Source: T1Sed10-7 sp046483565
GTDB lineage: Bacteria; Actinomycetota; Nitriliruptoria; Nitriliruptorales; Nitriliruptoraceae
Assembly (NCBI GenBank): GCA_046483565.1
Contig: JAWOCZ010000064.1
Location: forward strand, 1 to 26,713
Length of the DNA stretch: 26,713 nucleotides
Reading direction: 5' to 3'
Shown here in pieces: positions 1-8,489 of the stretch. Every line of letters begins with the position of its first letter. The first letter of the stretch is position 1. Both the position numbers and the translations under genes were made by a program. The notes under the pieces are model-generated. The model did no database searches. It saw only the letters and a list, made by a program, of their open reading frames with translations, and was not told the DNA's origin.

Positions 1-20
1 CATCGGTGGCCGGCTGGCTG

Positions 21-80
21 CCCCGCCCACTGCCCGCCCCGCCCGCCCCGCCCACTGCCCGCCCCGCCCGCCCCCCGCCC
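21..80. repeat. 25-bp tandem repeat, C-rich
   Basis: A 25-bp unit beginning CCCCGCCCACTGCCC occurs at 21-45 and again without change at 46-70. A decayed, almost purely C/G tail follows to about position 80. The repeat lies upstream of the acyl-CoA dehydrogenase gene. I see no convincing gene in 1-242: the reading frame open through it is Pro/Arg/Ala-rich and has no family features. It may be a decayed spacer or the edge of a longer array that begins outside the window. Confidence 0.7.
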
Positions 81-192
81 CGGCGCGCCGCGCGGGGGCT
101 CCTGCGGTCGAGCACGACAGCGGCGCTGATGCGGTGGCCTCGTCGCGAGGGATGCGGTGGCTCCGGCGCGAGGTCGGTACCGTCCCCGTCAT

Positions 193-214
193 CGGAACGT
201 TCCGGACGAGTCCG
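193..214. promoter_or_regulatory. Overlapping palindromes upstream of acyl-CoA dehydrogenase (candidate operator)
   Basis: CGGAACGTTCCG at 193-204 is a perfect 12-bp palindrome. It overlaps a second inverted repeat, CGGAC-GA-GTCCG, at 203-214. The pair lies 28-50 bp before the GTG start at 243, where a repressor operator is often found. The TetR gene that converges on this dehydrogenase is an obvious candidate binder, but that link is inference only. Confidence 0.4.
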
Positions 215-242
215 TTCCGTTCGGCCATGGGAGGGACGGACC

Positions 243-1388
243 GTGCAGCGCGACATCTTCACCGAGGAACACGACGGCTTCCGGGACCTGGTGGCTCGGT
301 TCGTGGCCGACGAGGTGGTCCCCCACCACGAGCAGTGGGAGCGCGACGGCATGGTCCCCCGCGAGCTGTGGACCAAGGCCGGGGCGCTGGGGATGCTGTG
401 CACCGATGTGCCGACCGAGTTCGGCGGTGGTGGGGTCCCCGACTTCCGCTACAACGTGGTCGTCACCGAGGAGCTCGCGAAGGTGGGAGCGTCCGGCGTC
501 GGCTTCCCGCTGCACAACGATGTGATCGTGCCCTACTTCCTCGCCCATGCCACCGAGGAGCAGCAGCAGCGGTGGTTCCCGCCGATGGCCTCCGGTGAGG
601 TGATCACCGCGATCGCGATGACCGAGCCGGGCACCGGCTCCGACCTCGCATCGATGACGACCACCGCGGTCCGCCAGGACGACGGCAGCTACCTGCTCAA
701 CGGTGCCAAGACCTTCATCACCAACGGCATCCAGGCCGATCTGGTCATCGTCTGCGCCAAGACCGACCCGACGTCCACGCACGGCGGGATCAGCCTGCTG
801 GTGGCGGAGCGCGGGATGGACGGCTTCGAGCGCGGCCGCAAGCTCGACAAGATCGGGATGCACGCCCAGGACACCGCCGAGCTGTTCTTCGACGACGTTC
901 GCGTCCCGGCGGACAACCTGCTCGGCGAGGAGGGACAGGGCTTCGTCTACCTGATGCAGGCCCTGCCCCAGGAGCGGCTCGGGATCGGGATCGCGGCCAT
1001 CGCCGGCGCCAAGGCCGCCTTCGACGCGACACTGGCCTACTGCAAGGAGCGTGAGGCCTTCGGACGACCGATCGGGTCCTTCCAGCACTCGCGCTTCACC
1101 CTGGCCGAGCTGCACACCAAGATCACGATCGGGCAACAGTTCGCCGACCGCTGCACCCTGCTGCACAACGACGGGCAACTCAGCGTCGAGGACGCCGCGA
1201 TGGCGAAGTGGTGGCTGACGGACCTGCTCGGCGAGGTGGTGGACGCCGGGGTGCAGCTGCACGGCGGGTACGGCTACATGCGCGAGTACCCGATCGCCCG
1301 CGCCTACGTCGACGCCCGTGTGCAGCGCATCTACGGCGGAACGAACGAGATCATGAAGGAGATCATCGGACGCACCCTGGGGGTGTGA
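243..1388 (+). CDS. Acyl-CoA dehydrogenase, long-chain (LCAD) type
   Basis: Flavoenzyme expected to carry out the alpha,beta-dehydrogenation of an acyl-CoA thioester in fatty-acid beta-oxidation, in the cytoplasm. I start it at GTG 243 because a GGGAGGG ribosome site lies just upstream and the 381-residue product then matches the family length. The FAD/substrate motif ITAIAMTEPGTGSD is at 121-134. The C-terminal part (HGGYGYMREYPIARAY, then IYGGTNEIMKE near 363-373) closely resembles LCAD. As in LCAD and isovaleryl-CoA dehydrogenase, the 'YEGT' position of medium-chain enzymes is YGGT, so the base is probably Glu244 in LPQERL (family knowledge). It converges on a TetR gene whose stop lies 41 bp beyond. 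Substrate length cannot be told from sequence. Confidence 0.93.
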   Translation: MQRDIFTEEHDGFRDLVARFVADEVVPHHEQWERDGMVPRELWTKAGALGMLCTDVPTEFGGGGVPDFRYNVVVTEELAKVGASGVGFPLHNDVIVPYFLAHATEEQQQRWFPPMASGEVITAIAMTEPGTGSDLASMTTTAVRQDDGSYLLNGAKTFITNGIQADLVIVCAKTDPTSTHGGISLLVAERGMDGFERGRKLDKIGMHAQDTAELFFDDVRVPADNLLGEEGQGFVYLMQALPQERLGIGIAAIAGAKAAFDATLAYCKEREAFGRPIGSFQHSRFTLAELHTKITIGQQFADRCTLLHNDGQLSVEDAAMAKWWLTDLLGEVVDAGVQLHGGYGYMREYPIARAYVDARVQRIYGGTNEIMKEIIGRTLGV

Positions 1389-1437
1389 GGCCGCGGCGCC
1401 TCAGTTCGCGGTGTGAGGCCGCGGCGTCTCAGTTCGC
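1382..1437. repeat. 28-bp tandem duplication spanning two convergent stop codons
   Basis: Units 1382-1409 and 1410-1437 differ at one base (C at 1399, T at 1427), and a partial third copy begins at 1438. The first unit contains the TGA of the acyl-CoA dehydrogenase (1386-1388). The second contains the TGA of the minus-strand TetR gene (1429-1431). Each unit also holds an inverted repeat TGAGGC-N6-GCCTCA (one mismatch in the second copy), so it may act as a small two-way terminator. Confidence 0.85.
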
Positions 1438-2106
1438 GGTGTGGGCCGCCACGATCGCCGGCAGGACGTCGAGGTAGTGGCCCAGCCGGATCTCGGCGGC
1501 GTCGTGGTCCTGCTCCACCAACCACTGCAGGAGCAGACCGTCGATCGTGGCGACCACGAAGCGGGCGAGATCGTCGCTGGCCTCGTCGTCGAGCGTGTCG
1601 GCCAGCCCCCGCAGCATGCCCGACACCCTGCTGACCAGCGCCTCGTACTGCTGGACGGCGAGGTGGTGCTTCGCCGGATCCCGCAGCGCGTGCAGCGCCA
1701 GCTCGTACTGCGCCAACTGGAGCGATCGCGACCGCTCGAAGTACGGCCAGGCCTGCTGCAGGAACCCGCGGAGCCGCTCGATGACCAGCGACTCACCATC
1801 GAGGGGCACCTCGGCCCCGGCTGTCAGCGCTGAAGCCGTCTCGGCCATGCTGGCGTCGATGTCGTGCACGACCCGGTGGATCACGGCCTCGAGGAGCTCG
1901 TCCTTGGAGGCGAACACGTAGTGGAACGCCCCGAGGGCGAGACCGGCCCGGTCGGTGATGGCGCGGGTCGTGGCCCGGTTCAGACCCTCCTCCGCGATGA
2001 CCTCGACGGCGGCGTCGAGCAGTTGCTCGCGTCGTTCCTCGGCGCTATGGCGTGTGTTCGGCCCGGCGCGGCCGTCGCCGGCGGTCTCGGACGACTCGGT
2101 GTGCAT
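1429..2106 (-). CDS. TetR/AcrR-family transcriptional regulator
   Basis: Predicted dimeric repressor that responds to a small ligand. I choose the ATG at 2106 (225 residues) because GAGGG lies about six bases before it; an upstream in-frame ATG at 2157 lacks such a site and would add an atypical tail. Residues about 22-80 form the TetR helix-turn-helix domain (AEERREQLLDAAVEVIAEEG, then RATTRAITDRAGLALGAFHYVF). The C-terminal ligand domain is helical and not diagnostic. The gene is convergent with the acyl-CoA dehydrogenase and divergent from thioredoxin across 261 bp. TetR proteins often control the neighbouring gene and themselves, so fatty-acid or acyl-CoA control is plausible but unproven. 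Confidence 0.92.
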   Translation of the reverse strand: MHTESSETAGDGRAGPNTRHSAEERREQLLDAAVEVIAEEGLNRATTRAITDRAGLALGAFHYVFASKDELLEAVIHRVVHDIDASMAETASALTAGAEVPLDGESLVIERLRGFLQQAWPYFERSRSLQLAQYELALHALRDPAKHHLAVQQYEALVSRVSGMLRGLADTLDDEASDDLARFVVATIDGLLLQWLVEQDHDAAEIRLGHYLDVLPAIVAAHTAN

Positions 2107-2316
2107 GTCGTTCCCTCTGGGCCAGGCGTGACGTGGTCGATGGCTGGTCACGGTCATGGTGGGTTGACCGGGACCAGAGGACCAGATGCCGCCGGTCCGG
2201 GCGGCGGCTCACCCCGACCGACCGGTCCGCTGGCCGTTCGGTGAGTGCACACCGGCCGGGCACGGTTCCGGCCGGGGGGAATGACCCGGCGGTCCTCCGC
2301 GTTCTCCTGCACGACC

Positions 2317-2333
2317 GCGATCCGTGCGATCGC
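2317..2333. promoter_or_regulatory. Inverted repeat in the TetR/thioredoxin divergent region
   Basis: GCGATC-CGTGC-GATCGC is a perfect 6-bp inverted repeat 35 bp before the thioredoxin start. A second one, GCCGCC-N6-GGCGGC, lies at 2188-2205. Either could be an operator for the adjacent TetR protein, or only a mark of high GC content. I could not place a convincing -35/-10 pair. Confidence 0.25.
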
Positions 2334-2367
2334 CGAACCACATCACTTCACCCCCCGAGGAGCCACC

Positions 2368-2748
2368 GTGGCCACTCCACAGAACCTGACCTCCGACGAC
2401 TTCCGTGAGACGATCGATGAGAACGACATCGTCCTCGTCGACTTCTGGGCCGACTGGTGCGGCCCGTGCAAGATGTTCGCCCCGATCTACGAGGAGACCG
2501 CCGAGGCGTTCGACGACGTCGTGTTCGGCAAGGTCGACACCGAGGAGCAGCAGGAGTTGGCGGCTGCCTTCCAGATCCGTTCCATCCCCACCCTGATGGC
2601 GTTCCGCGACAACGTGCTGGTGTTCAACCAGCCCGGCGTCCTGCCCAAGGAGTCCCTGTTGGACCTGATCGAGCAGATCAAGGCGCTCGACATGGAGGAC
2701 GTGCACCGCCAGATCGCCGAGCAGGAGGGCCAGGCGGCGCAGAACTGA
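2368..2748 (+). CDS. trxA: Thioredoxin
   Basis: Small cytoplasmic disulfide reductase. The WCGPC active site is at residues 30-34 (Cys31, Cys34), inside the typical VLVDFWADWCGPCK strand-helix context. The cis-proline loop IPT is at 73-75. I start it at GTG 2368, behind GAGGAG at 2356-2361; the upstream ATGs in frame lack a good ribosome site and would add an unrelated 41-residue tail. The 126-residue product is slightly longer than the roughly 105-110 residues of classical thioredoxins. The extra part is an acidic, glutamine-rich C-terminal helix (MEDVHRQIAEQEGQAAQN) of unknown role. The gene stands alone and is followed by a strong hairpin terminator. Confidence 0.95.
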   Translation: MATPQNLTSDDFRETIDENDIVLVDFWADWCGPCKMFAPIYEETAEAFDDVVFGKVDTEEQQELAAAFQIRSIPTLMAFRDNVLVFNQPGVLPKESLLDLIEQIKALDMEDVHRQIAEQEGQAAQN

Positions 2749-2761
2749 CCGATGCGCACCG

Positions 2762-2785
2762 GGGCGGGGCCTCTGTGCCCCGCCC
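2762..2785 (+). terminator. Hairpin terminator after thioredoxin
   Basis: GGGCGGGGC (2762-2770) pairs perfectly with GCCCCGCCC (2777-2785) around a 6-base loop, and TTCGT follows. It begins 14 bp after the thioredoxin stop. There is no long T-run, as is usual in high-GC actinobacteria. It also lies downstream of the minus-strand carboxylase gene and could stop both transcripts. Confidence 0.75.
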
Positions 2786-2855
2786 TTCGTGCGTCCTCGG
2801 GCCGGCGTCGCGGGTAGCCAGCGAGGGAAACCGCACCTGCTGTCCCCGCCCGCGA

Positions 2856-5800
2856 TCAGCCCGCTCGTCCGGTCGGGCCCGTTGGGGTTCCCATGACCCG
2901 GGCCATCCCGCGTTCGACGGCGTCGATCAGGTAGGGCCGCAGCTGTCCCGGTGCCACGATGTGGTCGACGGAGCCGACCTCACGGGCCCGCTCGATCGAG
3001 TGGATGCGGTCGAACTCCGCCGCGACCTCGCCGAGCTTGTCGGTACGCACCTCGCTGCGCAACGTGGCCAGGGAGGTGCGCAACCGTCCCTGGTCGAGCG
3101 GCTCCGCCGTCGCGATGCGCTCCCGCAGCGTGACGAGGCGCTCGTCGGCGTCGGTCCGTCGTTGCACCTCGCCGGCGAACACCACGGCGGCCGCCGGCGG
3201 TCCCCCGATCACCGAGGCGTGTGAACCCTCGACGGCTGCCACCTCGAGGTGGTCGTTGAGCGCCTTGGAGAACACCACGAAGGCCCCGCCGTGGTACCGC
3301 GAGATGACGCAGAACACGATCGGCCCGTCGAAGTTGACGACGGCGCGCCCGATCTCGGCTCCGAGTTCCAGTTGCAGTTCGCGCAACGACTCCGGTGACC
3401 CGTCGAAGCCCGACAGGTTGGCGAGCATGACCACCGGCCGGATGCCGCTGGCCGCGTTGATCGCCCGGGCCACCTTCTTCGATGCCCGCGGGAACAGCGT
3501 GCCGGCCGTCCAACCGTCGGGCCCGTCGGCGGGCACGGGTCCCCGGCGGGGCAGCGGTCGTGACTCGATGCCGAGCAGGGAGACCGGGTAGCCACCGAGG
3601 TGGGCGTCGGTGACCACGGCCACCTCGGCATCCGCCATTTCCTTCCAGCGTTCCAACGGTTCGTGATCGAGGTCGCCGACGGCTCGTAGGACGGTGCGGA
3701 TGTCGAAGGGCTTCTTGCGGCCCGGGTTGGTCCGTTCGTCGAACACCTCGCCCACCGTGGCGAAGCCGATTCCCTCGATCTGGTGGGGGTAGCCGCGGAC
3801 GTCACGTCGTCGATCATCGGTGGTCGGCGACGGGCGGGGGAACCGCTCGCCGGGCGCGACGTAGCTGTGCTCGTAGTGCGCGAAGAGCACCTCGATGGCG
3901 CTGGCGAGGTCCGGGGCCCAGTGCTGGGCCTGTCCGTTGGGGCCCATGACGCGGTCGTAGCCCCCGATACCGAAGTTGTCCTCGGCCGACACGCCACCGG
4001 AGTAGTCCAGCGCCTGCTTCCCCGTGAGCACCATGGCGCTGTCCGGGGTCATGACGAGGATGCCCTTGGTGTGCATCAGCATCGTGGCTTCGGCGTTCCA
4101 GTAGGGCTGGGCACCGACGTTGATGCCGGACACGATGACGTTGATCTGGCCACCTGCCTGGGTGAACCCGATGATCCGGCGCAGCACCCGGGCGACACCG
4201 TCCATGTTCTCCGTGCCGGAGTCCATCGCGATGCGGGCACCCGAGGACACCGCGAACCACTCGACGGGCACGTCGAGCTCCTCGGCCAGGTCGATCGCCT
4301 GGCAGAGCAGGGCGCACTCGGTGGTGGCGATCGAGCCGAGTCCCTTCGTGGGGTCACCGAACAGGGCGACCCGCTTCATGCCCTCCGGGTAACGGTTGGT
4401 CCGGGTGGTGACGAGCCCGACCACGATGCCGGCCCGGTTCTGGCCGAACGGCCGCTCGATCGGGGCGAGCCGGCCCGCTGCGTCGAGGTCGTACTCGACG
4501 AACCCATCCGCGTGGTCGGCGGGGACGGTGGCACGGTCCCGCGTCAGCAGCGGAAGCAGCTCGTAGGGGTAGACGCTGCCGCGGCTGCGTGCCTTCATGA
4601 CCTGCCGGGTCATCGCGTCGAAGGGGGCCAGTGGCGCGGTGGGCGGCTCGGTGACGCGCAGCGTGAAGCCCTGGCCCGGGGGCCGCGACATGCGCACGAC
4701 CACCTCCTCGGGCTCGGTGCCGGGACGCACCAGCCGTGCCTGGACGGTGACCTGCTCGAGACCGAGCCCTTCGGTGGTCGGTGCGACCGCGCGGATGACG
4801 GGCTCCAGCTCCGGGATCGGGACCTCGACCGGTGGCCAGACGTGGAGCATGATGCGGTTCCACTCGGGACCGTTGCTGGTCGGCGATGCCGCACGAGCGC
4901 GCCGCAGGTCGTCGAGTGCGGAGGCCAGGACCTGCTCGAGTTCCGGGAGTGCGACGACCCGGCCGGCCTGATCGCGCATCGGCGTGAGGTCGCGGACCTC
5001 GGCGAGCACGAACAGCCGCTCGTCCTCGGGGTTGTCGTGGGCCCGGGCGTGGAAGAGGTAGGTGTGCTCCGAGGACGGCAGCCGGGTCAGCGCGAAGCGC
5101 TCGAAGCGCCACAGGTCCAGCCGGCCCGCGATCAACGGGTGGATGCCCCGTAGGTGCCGCCGCTCCCGGAAGTGGCCGGCGGCGTCGCGGCGGAAGGTCA
5201 GGTGTTCGGCGGAGGGCCGCTCCGGGTCGTCGGGGTCGATCCCGGGCGCCACCGTCAGCGACAGGGTCACCCGTCTGAGCGCCGGCGGGAGCGTCGCGTC
5301 GTCGAGGTCCGCCTCGAGCCCGGCGGCCAGCAGGTCCAGCTCGGTCGGCGCGTCAGGCCAGGCGATGTACACGTCCGCGACCACGCCGGCGCCCGCGCTT
5401 GAGGCATCGACCTCGCCGGCCAGGTCCGCGGTCGCCTGCAACGATTCCGACAGGTCGTCCGCCGTGGCCGCCAGGGCGATGACGCGCCCGTGGCCCCGGG
5501 GATCACGGAAGTCGGCGACCACCGCCTGGCCGCCGGCGACCTCGACGGTCCGCACGGTGTCCAGGTCCCGCGTGCGGTAGTAACGCCGGGTCAGCACCTC
5601 CAGCAGGGGTGCGAGCCGACCGCCGGTGACCTCGGGGTCCTCGAGCAGCCCCAGCAGCTGCTCCGGGGTGTCGATCAGCTCCTGGATCCGCTGTGGCCGG
5701 TCCGCCCGGTCGGGGTCCTCGGCCAGGACCCGGAGGTGGGCACGTGCCCGGTCGTGGACCTCCTCCCGCCGGGCCGCCAGCCGTGGCTGGTCGAAGCACC

Positions 5801-8417
5801 GGTACCGCGCGCGGCGGGCGAGATCCCCGACCACCGGCTGCCGGGCCCGGGTGGCCACGATCAGCCGGTCGAGGGTCTCACGCAGCTCCTCTCCGAGCGG
5901 ACCACCGGGTACCGAACCGGCCTTGAGGAGCCGGTCGAGCAGCGCCACGATCACCGGGACGTGCGTCTTCGACCGTCCCTGGGCGAGGTGGATGCGGAAC
6001 AGTGCCTCCTCGAGCTGTGGTGTGCGGTCGAGGGAGGTGATCCCGTAGTGCGCCAGGGCGCGCCGCAGCTTGGCAACGAAGGAGGTCGGCAGGGCGTCCG
6101 CGTCGAAGGTGCGCAGGAAGGCGTGCAGGTGCTCGCGGGCGCTGCGTTGCTCCCCCCGGTCCTCGTCGTCGCCGAGGCGGCGGTTGCGGGACAGGGCGGC
6201 GATGTCGGCGTGGATGCGGAGCACGTCGAGCTCGGCACGGACCACCTCGTCGTCGGGTTCGCCGTTGCCCTGCAGCGCAGCGAGCAGTTCCCGGACGGTG
6301 TCGTCGGGGAGGTCGTAGCCCAGCGCTGCACGTCGCAGGGCGTCCATGACACGGAGACGGTCCCCGTCGACGGTGGTGCGCTGCGGCTGGAGCCGTCTGA
6401 GGTCGACGAGCTCCCCGACCGGTTCCGCGGTCGCTTCGGTCACCGGCTCCAGGCGCAGCACGGGCTGCCCGGCGTCGAGCTGGACGTTGCTCGCCGCCAG
6501 CACCTCGGCCACCGTCCCCGCGAACGGCGCCGTCAACGGCGTCTCCATCTTCATGCTCTCGAGCACGGCCAGCGTCGTGCCGACGGTCACCGCCTCGCCG
6601 GGGGTGACGTTGACCGACACCACCACCGACGGTGCCGGCGCACGGACCAGGCCGGCGTCGTCCTGCGAGACGCGGTGCGGCACCCCGTCCACCTCGACCA
6701 GCTGATCGGCGCCCTGGCGGATCGCGACGATCCGGAAGCGTCGGTCTTCGATGGTGAGACGCCGCTCGTAGCGACGGAGCGATCCGACGGTGGCCAGCAC
6801 GCGCGTGCCGTCGGTGGCCACGACGTAGTGGCCGGGCCCCGTGCACGCGACCTCCAGGCGGTAGGCGGTGCCGTCGTAGCGCAGGTCGACGGTCCGCGGC
6901 AGCTCCGGGGCGACCTGCGGTCGGCCGCGGGCAGCGGAGGCGTAGAAGCGCGTCCGGTCGTAGGTGGACGTCTCGTCGTAGGCGTCGATCGCCGCGGCGA
7001 CCAGCGCCACGTCCCCGCGGGTGGTGAACCGGTAGCCGTCGGCGGTGCGGCGATCCAGCCAGCCGGTGTCGATGGTGCCGGCCAGCACGTCGGCGTCGCG
7101 CAGGAGGTCGAGTAGGAAGGCCCGGTTGGTGGTCCCGCCCTCGACCAGCACGGTGGTCTGGGCCAGCGCTCGCCGCAGCCGCCGGATCGCGGTGTCCCGG
7201 TCGGGGCCGTGGGCCAGGATCTTGGCGACCATCGAGTCGTACTCGGCAGCGATCCGATCGCCCTCGGCGACCCCGGTGTCGACCCGGATGCCCGGACCCG
7301 CCGGGAGAGTGAGGAGCTCGATACGGCCGGCCGCGGGCGCGAACCCGCGCTCCGGGTCCTCGGCGTTGAGGCGGACCTCGATCGCGTGCCCGGAGGAGAC
7401 CGGAGGGTGCGCTGCGGGGAGACGTTCGCCGGCGGCGATCCGCAGCTGCCACTCGACCAGGTCGAGGCTGGTGGTCAGCTCGGTCACCGGGTGCTCGACC
7501 TGGAGCCGGGTGTTGACCTCGAGGAAGGTCGTCAGACCGGTGTCGGGCTGGTGCAGGAACTCGACGGTGCCGGCACCGCGGTAATCGGCTGCCCGGGCGA
7601 GGGCGGCCGCAGCGACCCGCAGATCGGCGTCCTGCTCGGCGGTCAGGGCCGTGGAGGCCGACTCCTCCAGCACCTTCTGGTTGCGACGCTGCAGCGAGCA
7701 GTCTCGGGTCCCCACAGCCCACACCCCGCCCTGACCGTCCGCCAGGATCTGGACCTCGACGTGTCGCGCCCCGGTCAGCATGCGCTCCAGGAACACCGTC
7801 TCGTCGCCGAAGGCGGCACCGGCTTCGGCCCGCGCGCGGGTGAAGGCGGCCTCGAGGGAGTCGAGGTCCCGACACGCGCGGATGCCGCGACCGCCGCCAC
7901 CTGCGGTGGCCTTGACCACCAGGGGGACGCCGATGCGCCCGGCGTGGTCGCGGGCCGCCTCCAGGTCGTGGACCGGGCCGTTGCTCCACGGCGCGACGGG
8001 AACCCCGGAGCGCTCGGCGAGCTGCTTGGCGCCGATCTTGTCACCGAGCGCCCGCATCGTGTCCCCGGTGGGGCCGACGAAGACGATGCCGAGCTGCTCG
8101 CACCGATCGGCGAAGTCGGCGTGCTCGGCGACGAACCCCCAGCCGACCCAGGCGGCATCGACCTCCGCGGCCTGCAACGCCCGCGCCAACTCGTCGTGGT
8201 CGAGGTAGGGCGAGCGTGGCCACGGTGGCTCGCCCGGTCCCGGGCCGATGCGCACCGCGTCGTCGGCCTCCCGGACGAACATGGCGTCCCGCTCTGCCGC
8301 GGTGTGGAGCGCCACCGTTCGGGGTCCCGTGCCATCAGCCTCGCGCATCGCACGGACGGTGTGGATCAAGCGCATCGCCGGCTCGCCGCGGTTGACGATC
8401 GCGATGCGTTCGAACAC
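2856..8417 (-). CDS. Single-chain multidomain acyl-CoA carboxylase (biotin carboxylase-BCCP-central-carboxyltransferase), eukaryotic-ACC-like
   Basis: Predicted to carboxylate biotin using ATP and bicarbonate and pass the carboxyl group to an acyl-CoA (malonyl-CoA or a longer analogue). I start it at GTG 8417 (1853 residues), where GAGGAG lies six bases upstream; an in-frame ATG at 8438 is the alternative. Residues about 1-455 are biotin carboxylase: FERIAIVNRGEPA at the N-terminus, glycine loop near 173-178, EVNTRLQVEHPVTE near 300-313. BCCP covers about 590-660, with biotinyl Lys623 in ESMKME. About 665-1290 is a long middle region; its second half (RLDLWRFERFALTRLPSSEHTY, RLFVLAEVRD, SNGPEWNRIMLHV) resembles the eukaryotic ACC central domain. 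Carboxyltransferase N (about 1300-1555) has SSGARIA near 1392 and carboxyltransferase C covers about 1600-1825. Typical bacterial enzymes are split into subunits. The acyl substrate is unknown. Confidence 0.9.
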   Translation of the reverse strand: MFERIAIVNRGEPAMRLIHTVRAMREADGTGPRTVALHTAAERDAMFVREADDAVRIGPGPGEPPWPRSPYLDHDELARALQAAEVDAAWVGWGFVAEHADFADRCEQLGIVFVGPTGDTMRALGDKIGAKQLAERSGVPVAPWSNGPVHDLEAARDHAGRIGVPLVVKATAGGGGRGIRACRDLDSLEAAFTRARAEAGAAFGDETVFLERMLTGARHVEVQILADGQGGVWAVGTRDCSLQRRNQKVLEESASTALTAEQDADLRVAAAALARAADYRGAGTVEFLHQPDTGLTTFLEVNTRLQVEHPVTELTTSLDLVEWQLRIAAGERLPAAHPPVSSGHAIEVRLNAEDPERGFAPAAGRIELLTLPAGPGIRVDTGVAEGDRIAAEYDSMVAKILAHGPDRDTAIRRLRRALAQTTVLVEGGTTNRAFLLDLLRDADVLAGTIDTGWLDRRTADGYRFTTRGDVALVAAAIDAYDETSTYDRTRFYASAARGRPQVAPELPRTVDLRYDGTAYRLEVACTGPGHYVVATDGTRVLATVGSLRRYERRLTIEDRRFRIVAIRQGADQLVEVDGVPHRVSQDDAGLVRAPAPSVVVSVNVTPGEAVTVGTTLAVLESMKMETPLTAPFAGTVAEVLAASNVQLDAGQPVLRLEPVTEATAEPVGELVDLRRLQPQRTTVDGDRLRVMDALRRAALGYDLPDDTVRELLAALQGNGEPDDEVVRAELDVLRIHADIAALSRNRRLGDDEDRGEQRSAREHLHAFLRTFDADALPTSFVAKLRRALAHYGITSLDRTPQLEEALFRIHLAQGRSKTHVPVIVALLDRLLKAGSVPGGPLGEELRETLDRLIVATRARQPVVGDLARRARYRCFDQPRLAARREEVHDRARAHLRVLAEDPDRADRPQRIQELIDTPEQLLGLLEDPEVTGGRLAPLLEVLTRRYYRTRDLDTVRTVEVAGGQAVVADFRDPRGHGRVIALAATADDLSESLQATADLAGEVDASSAGAGVVADVYIAWPDAPTELDLLAAGLEADLDDATLPPALRRVTLSLTVAPGIDPDDPERPSAEHLTFRRDAAGHFRERRHLRGIHPLIAGRLDLWRFERFALTRLPSSEHTYLFHARAHDNPEDERLFVLAEVRDLTPMRDQAGRVVALPELEQVLASALDDLRRARAASPTSNGPEWNRIMLHVWPPVEVPIPELEPVIRAVAPTTEGLGLEQVTVQARLVRPGTEPEEVVVRMSRPPGQGFTLRVTEPPTAPLAPFDAMTRQVMKARSRGSVYPYELLPLLTRDRATVPADHADGFVEYDLDAAGRLAPIERPFGQNRAGIVVGLVTTRTNRYPEGMKRVALFGDPTKGLGSIATTECALLCQAIDLAEELDVPVEWFAVSSGARIAMDSGTENMDGVARVLRRIIGFTQAGGQINVIVSGINVGAQPYWNAEATMLMHTKGILVMTPDSAMVLTGKQALDYSGGVSAEDNFGIGGYDRVMGPNGQAQHWAPDLASAIEVLFAHYEHSYVAPGERFPRPSPTTDDRRRDVRGYPHQIEGIGFATVGEVFDERTNPGRKKPFDIRTVLRAVGDLDHEPLERWKEMADAEVAVVTDAHLGGYPVSLLGIESRPLPRRGPVPADGPDGWTAGTLFPRASKKVARAINAASGIRPVVMLANLSGFDGSPESLRELQLELGAEIGRAVVNFDGPIVFCVISRYHGGAFVVFSKALNDHLEVAAVEGSHASVIGGPPAAAVVFAGEVQRRTDADERLVTLRERIATAEPLDQGRLRTSLATLRSEVRTDKLGEVAAEFDRIHSIERAREVGSVDHIVAPGQLRPYLIDAVERGMARVMGTPTGPTGRAG

Positions 8418-8489
8418 GACGGACTCCTCGGTCGGCACGGGGTGCGGCCCGTGACCCAGCAGCGGAGGATGCGGCCCCGCGCCGGCGCC

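Noticed and set aside
6..242. Extended N-terminus for the acyl-CoA dehydrogenase
   Set aside because: The upstream part is Pro/Arg-rich, crosses a tandem repeat, and the GTG at 243 with GGGAGGG gives the normal family length.
243..1388. Acyl-CoA dehydrogenase as inactive because the YEGT glutamate is Gly
   Set aside because: LCAD and isovaleryl-CoA dehydrogenase have Gly there and use a different Glu; Glu244 in LPQERL fits that pattern.
4354..7989. Long open frames on other frames and the opposite strand of the carboxylase gene
   Set aside because: They are Arg/Gly/Pro-rich, lack family motifs and overlap a well-supported gene, as expected at this GC content.
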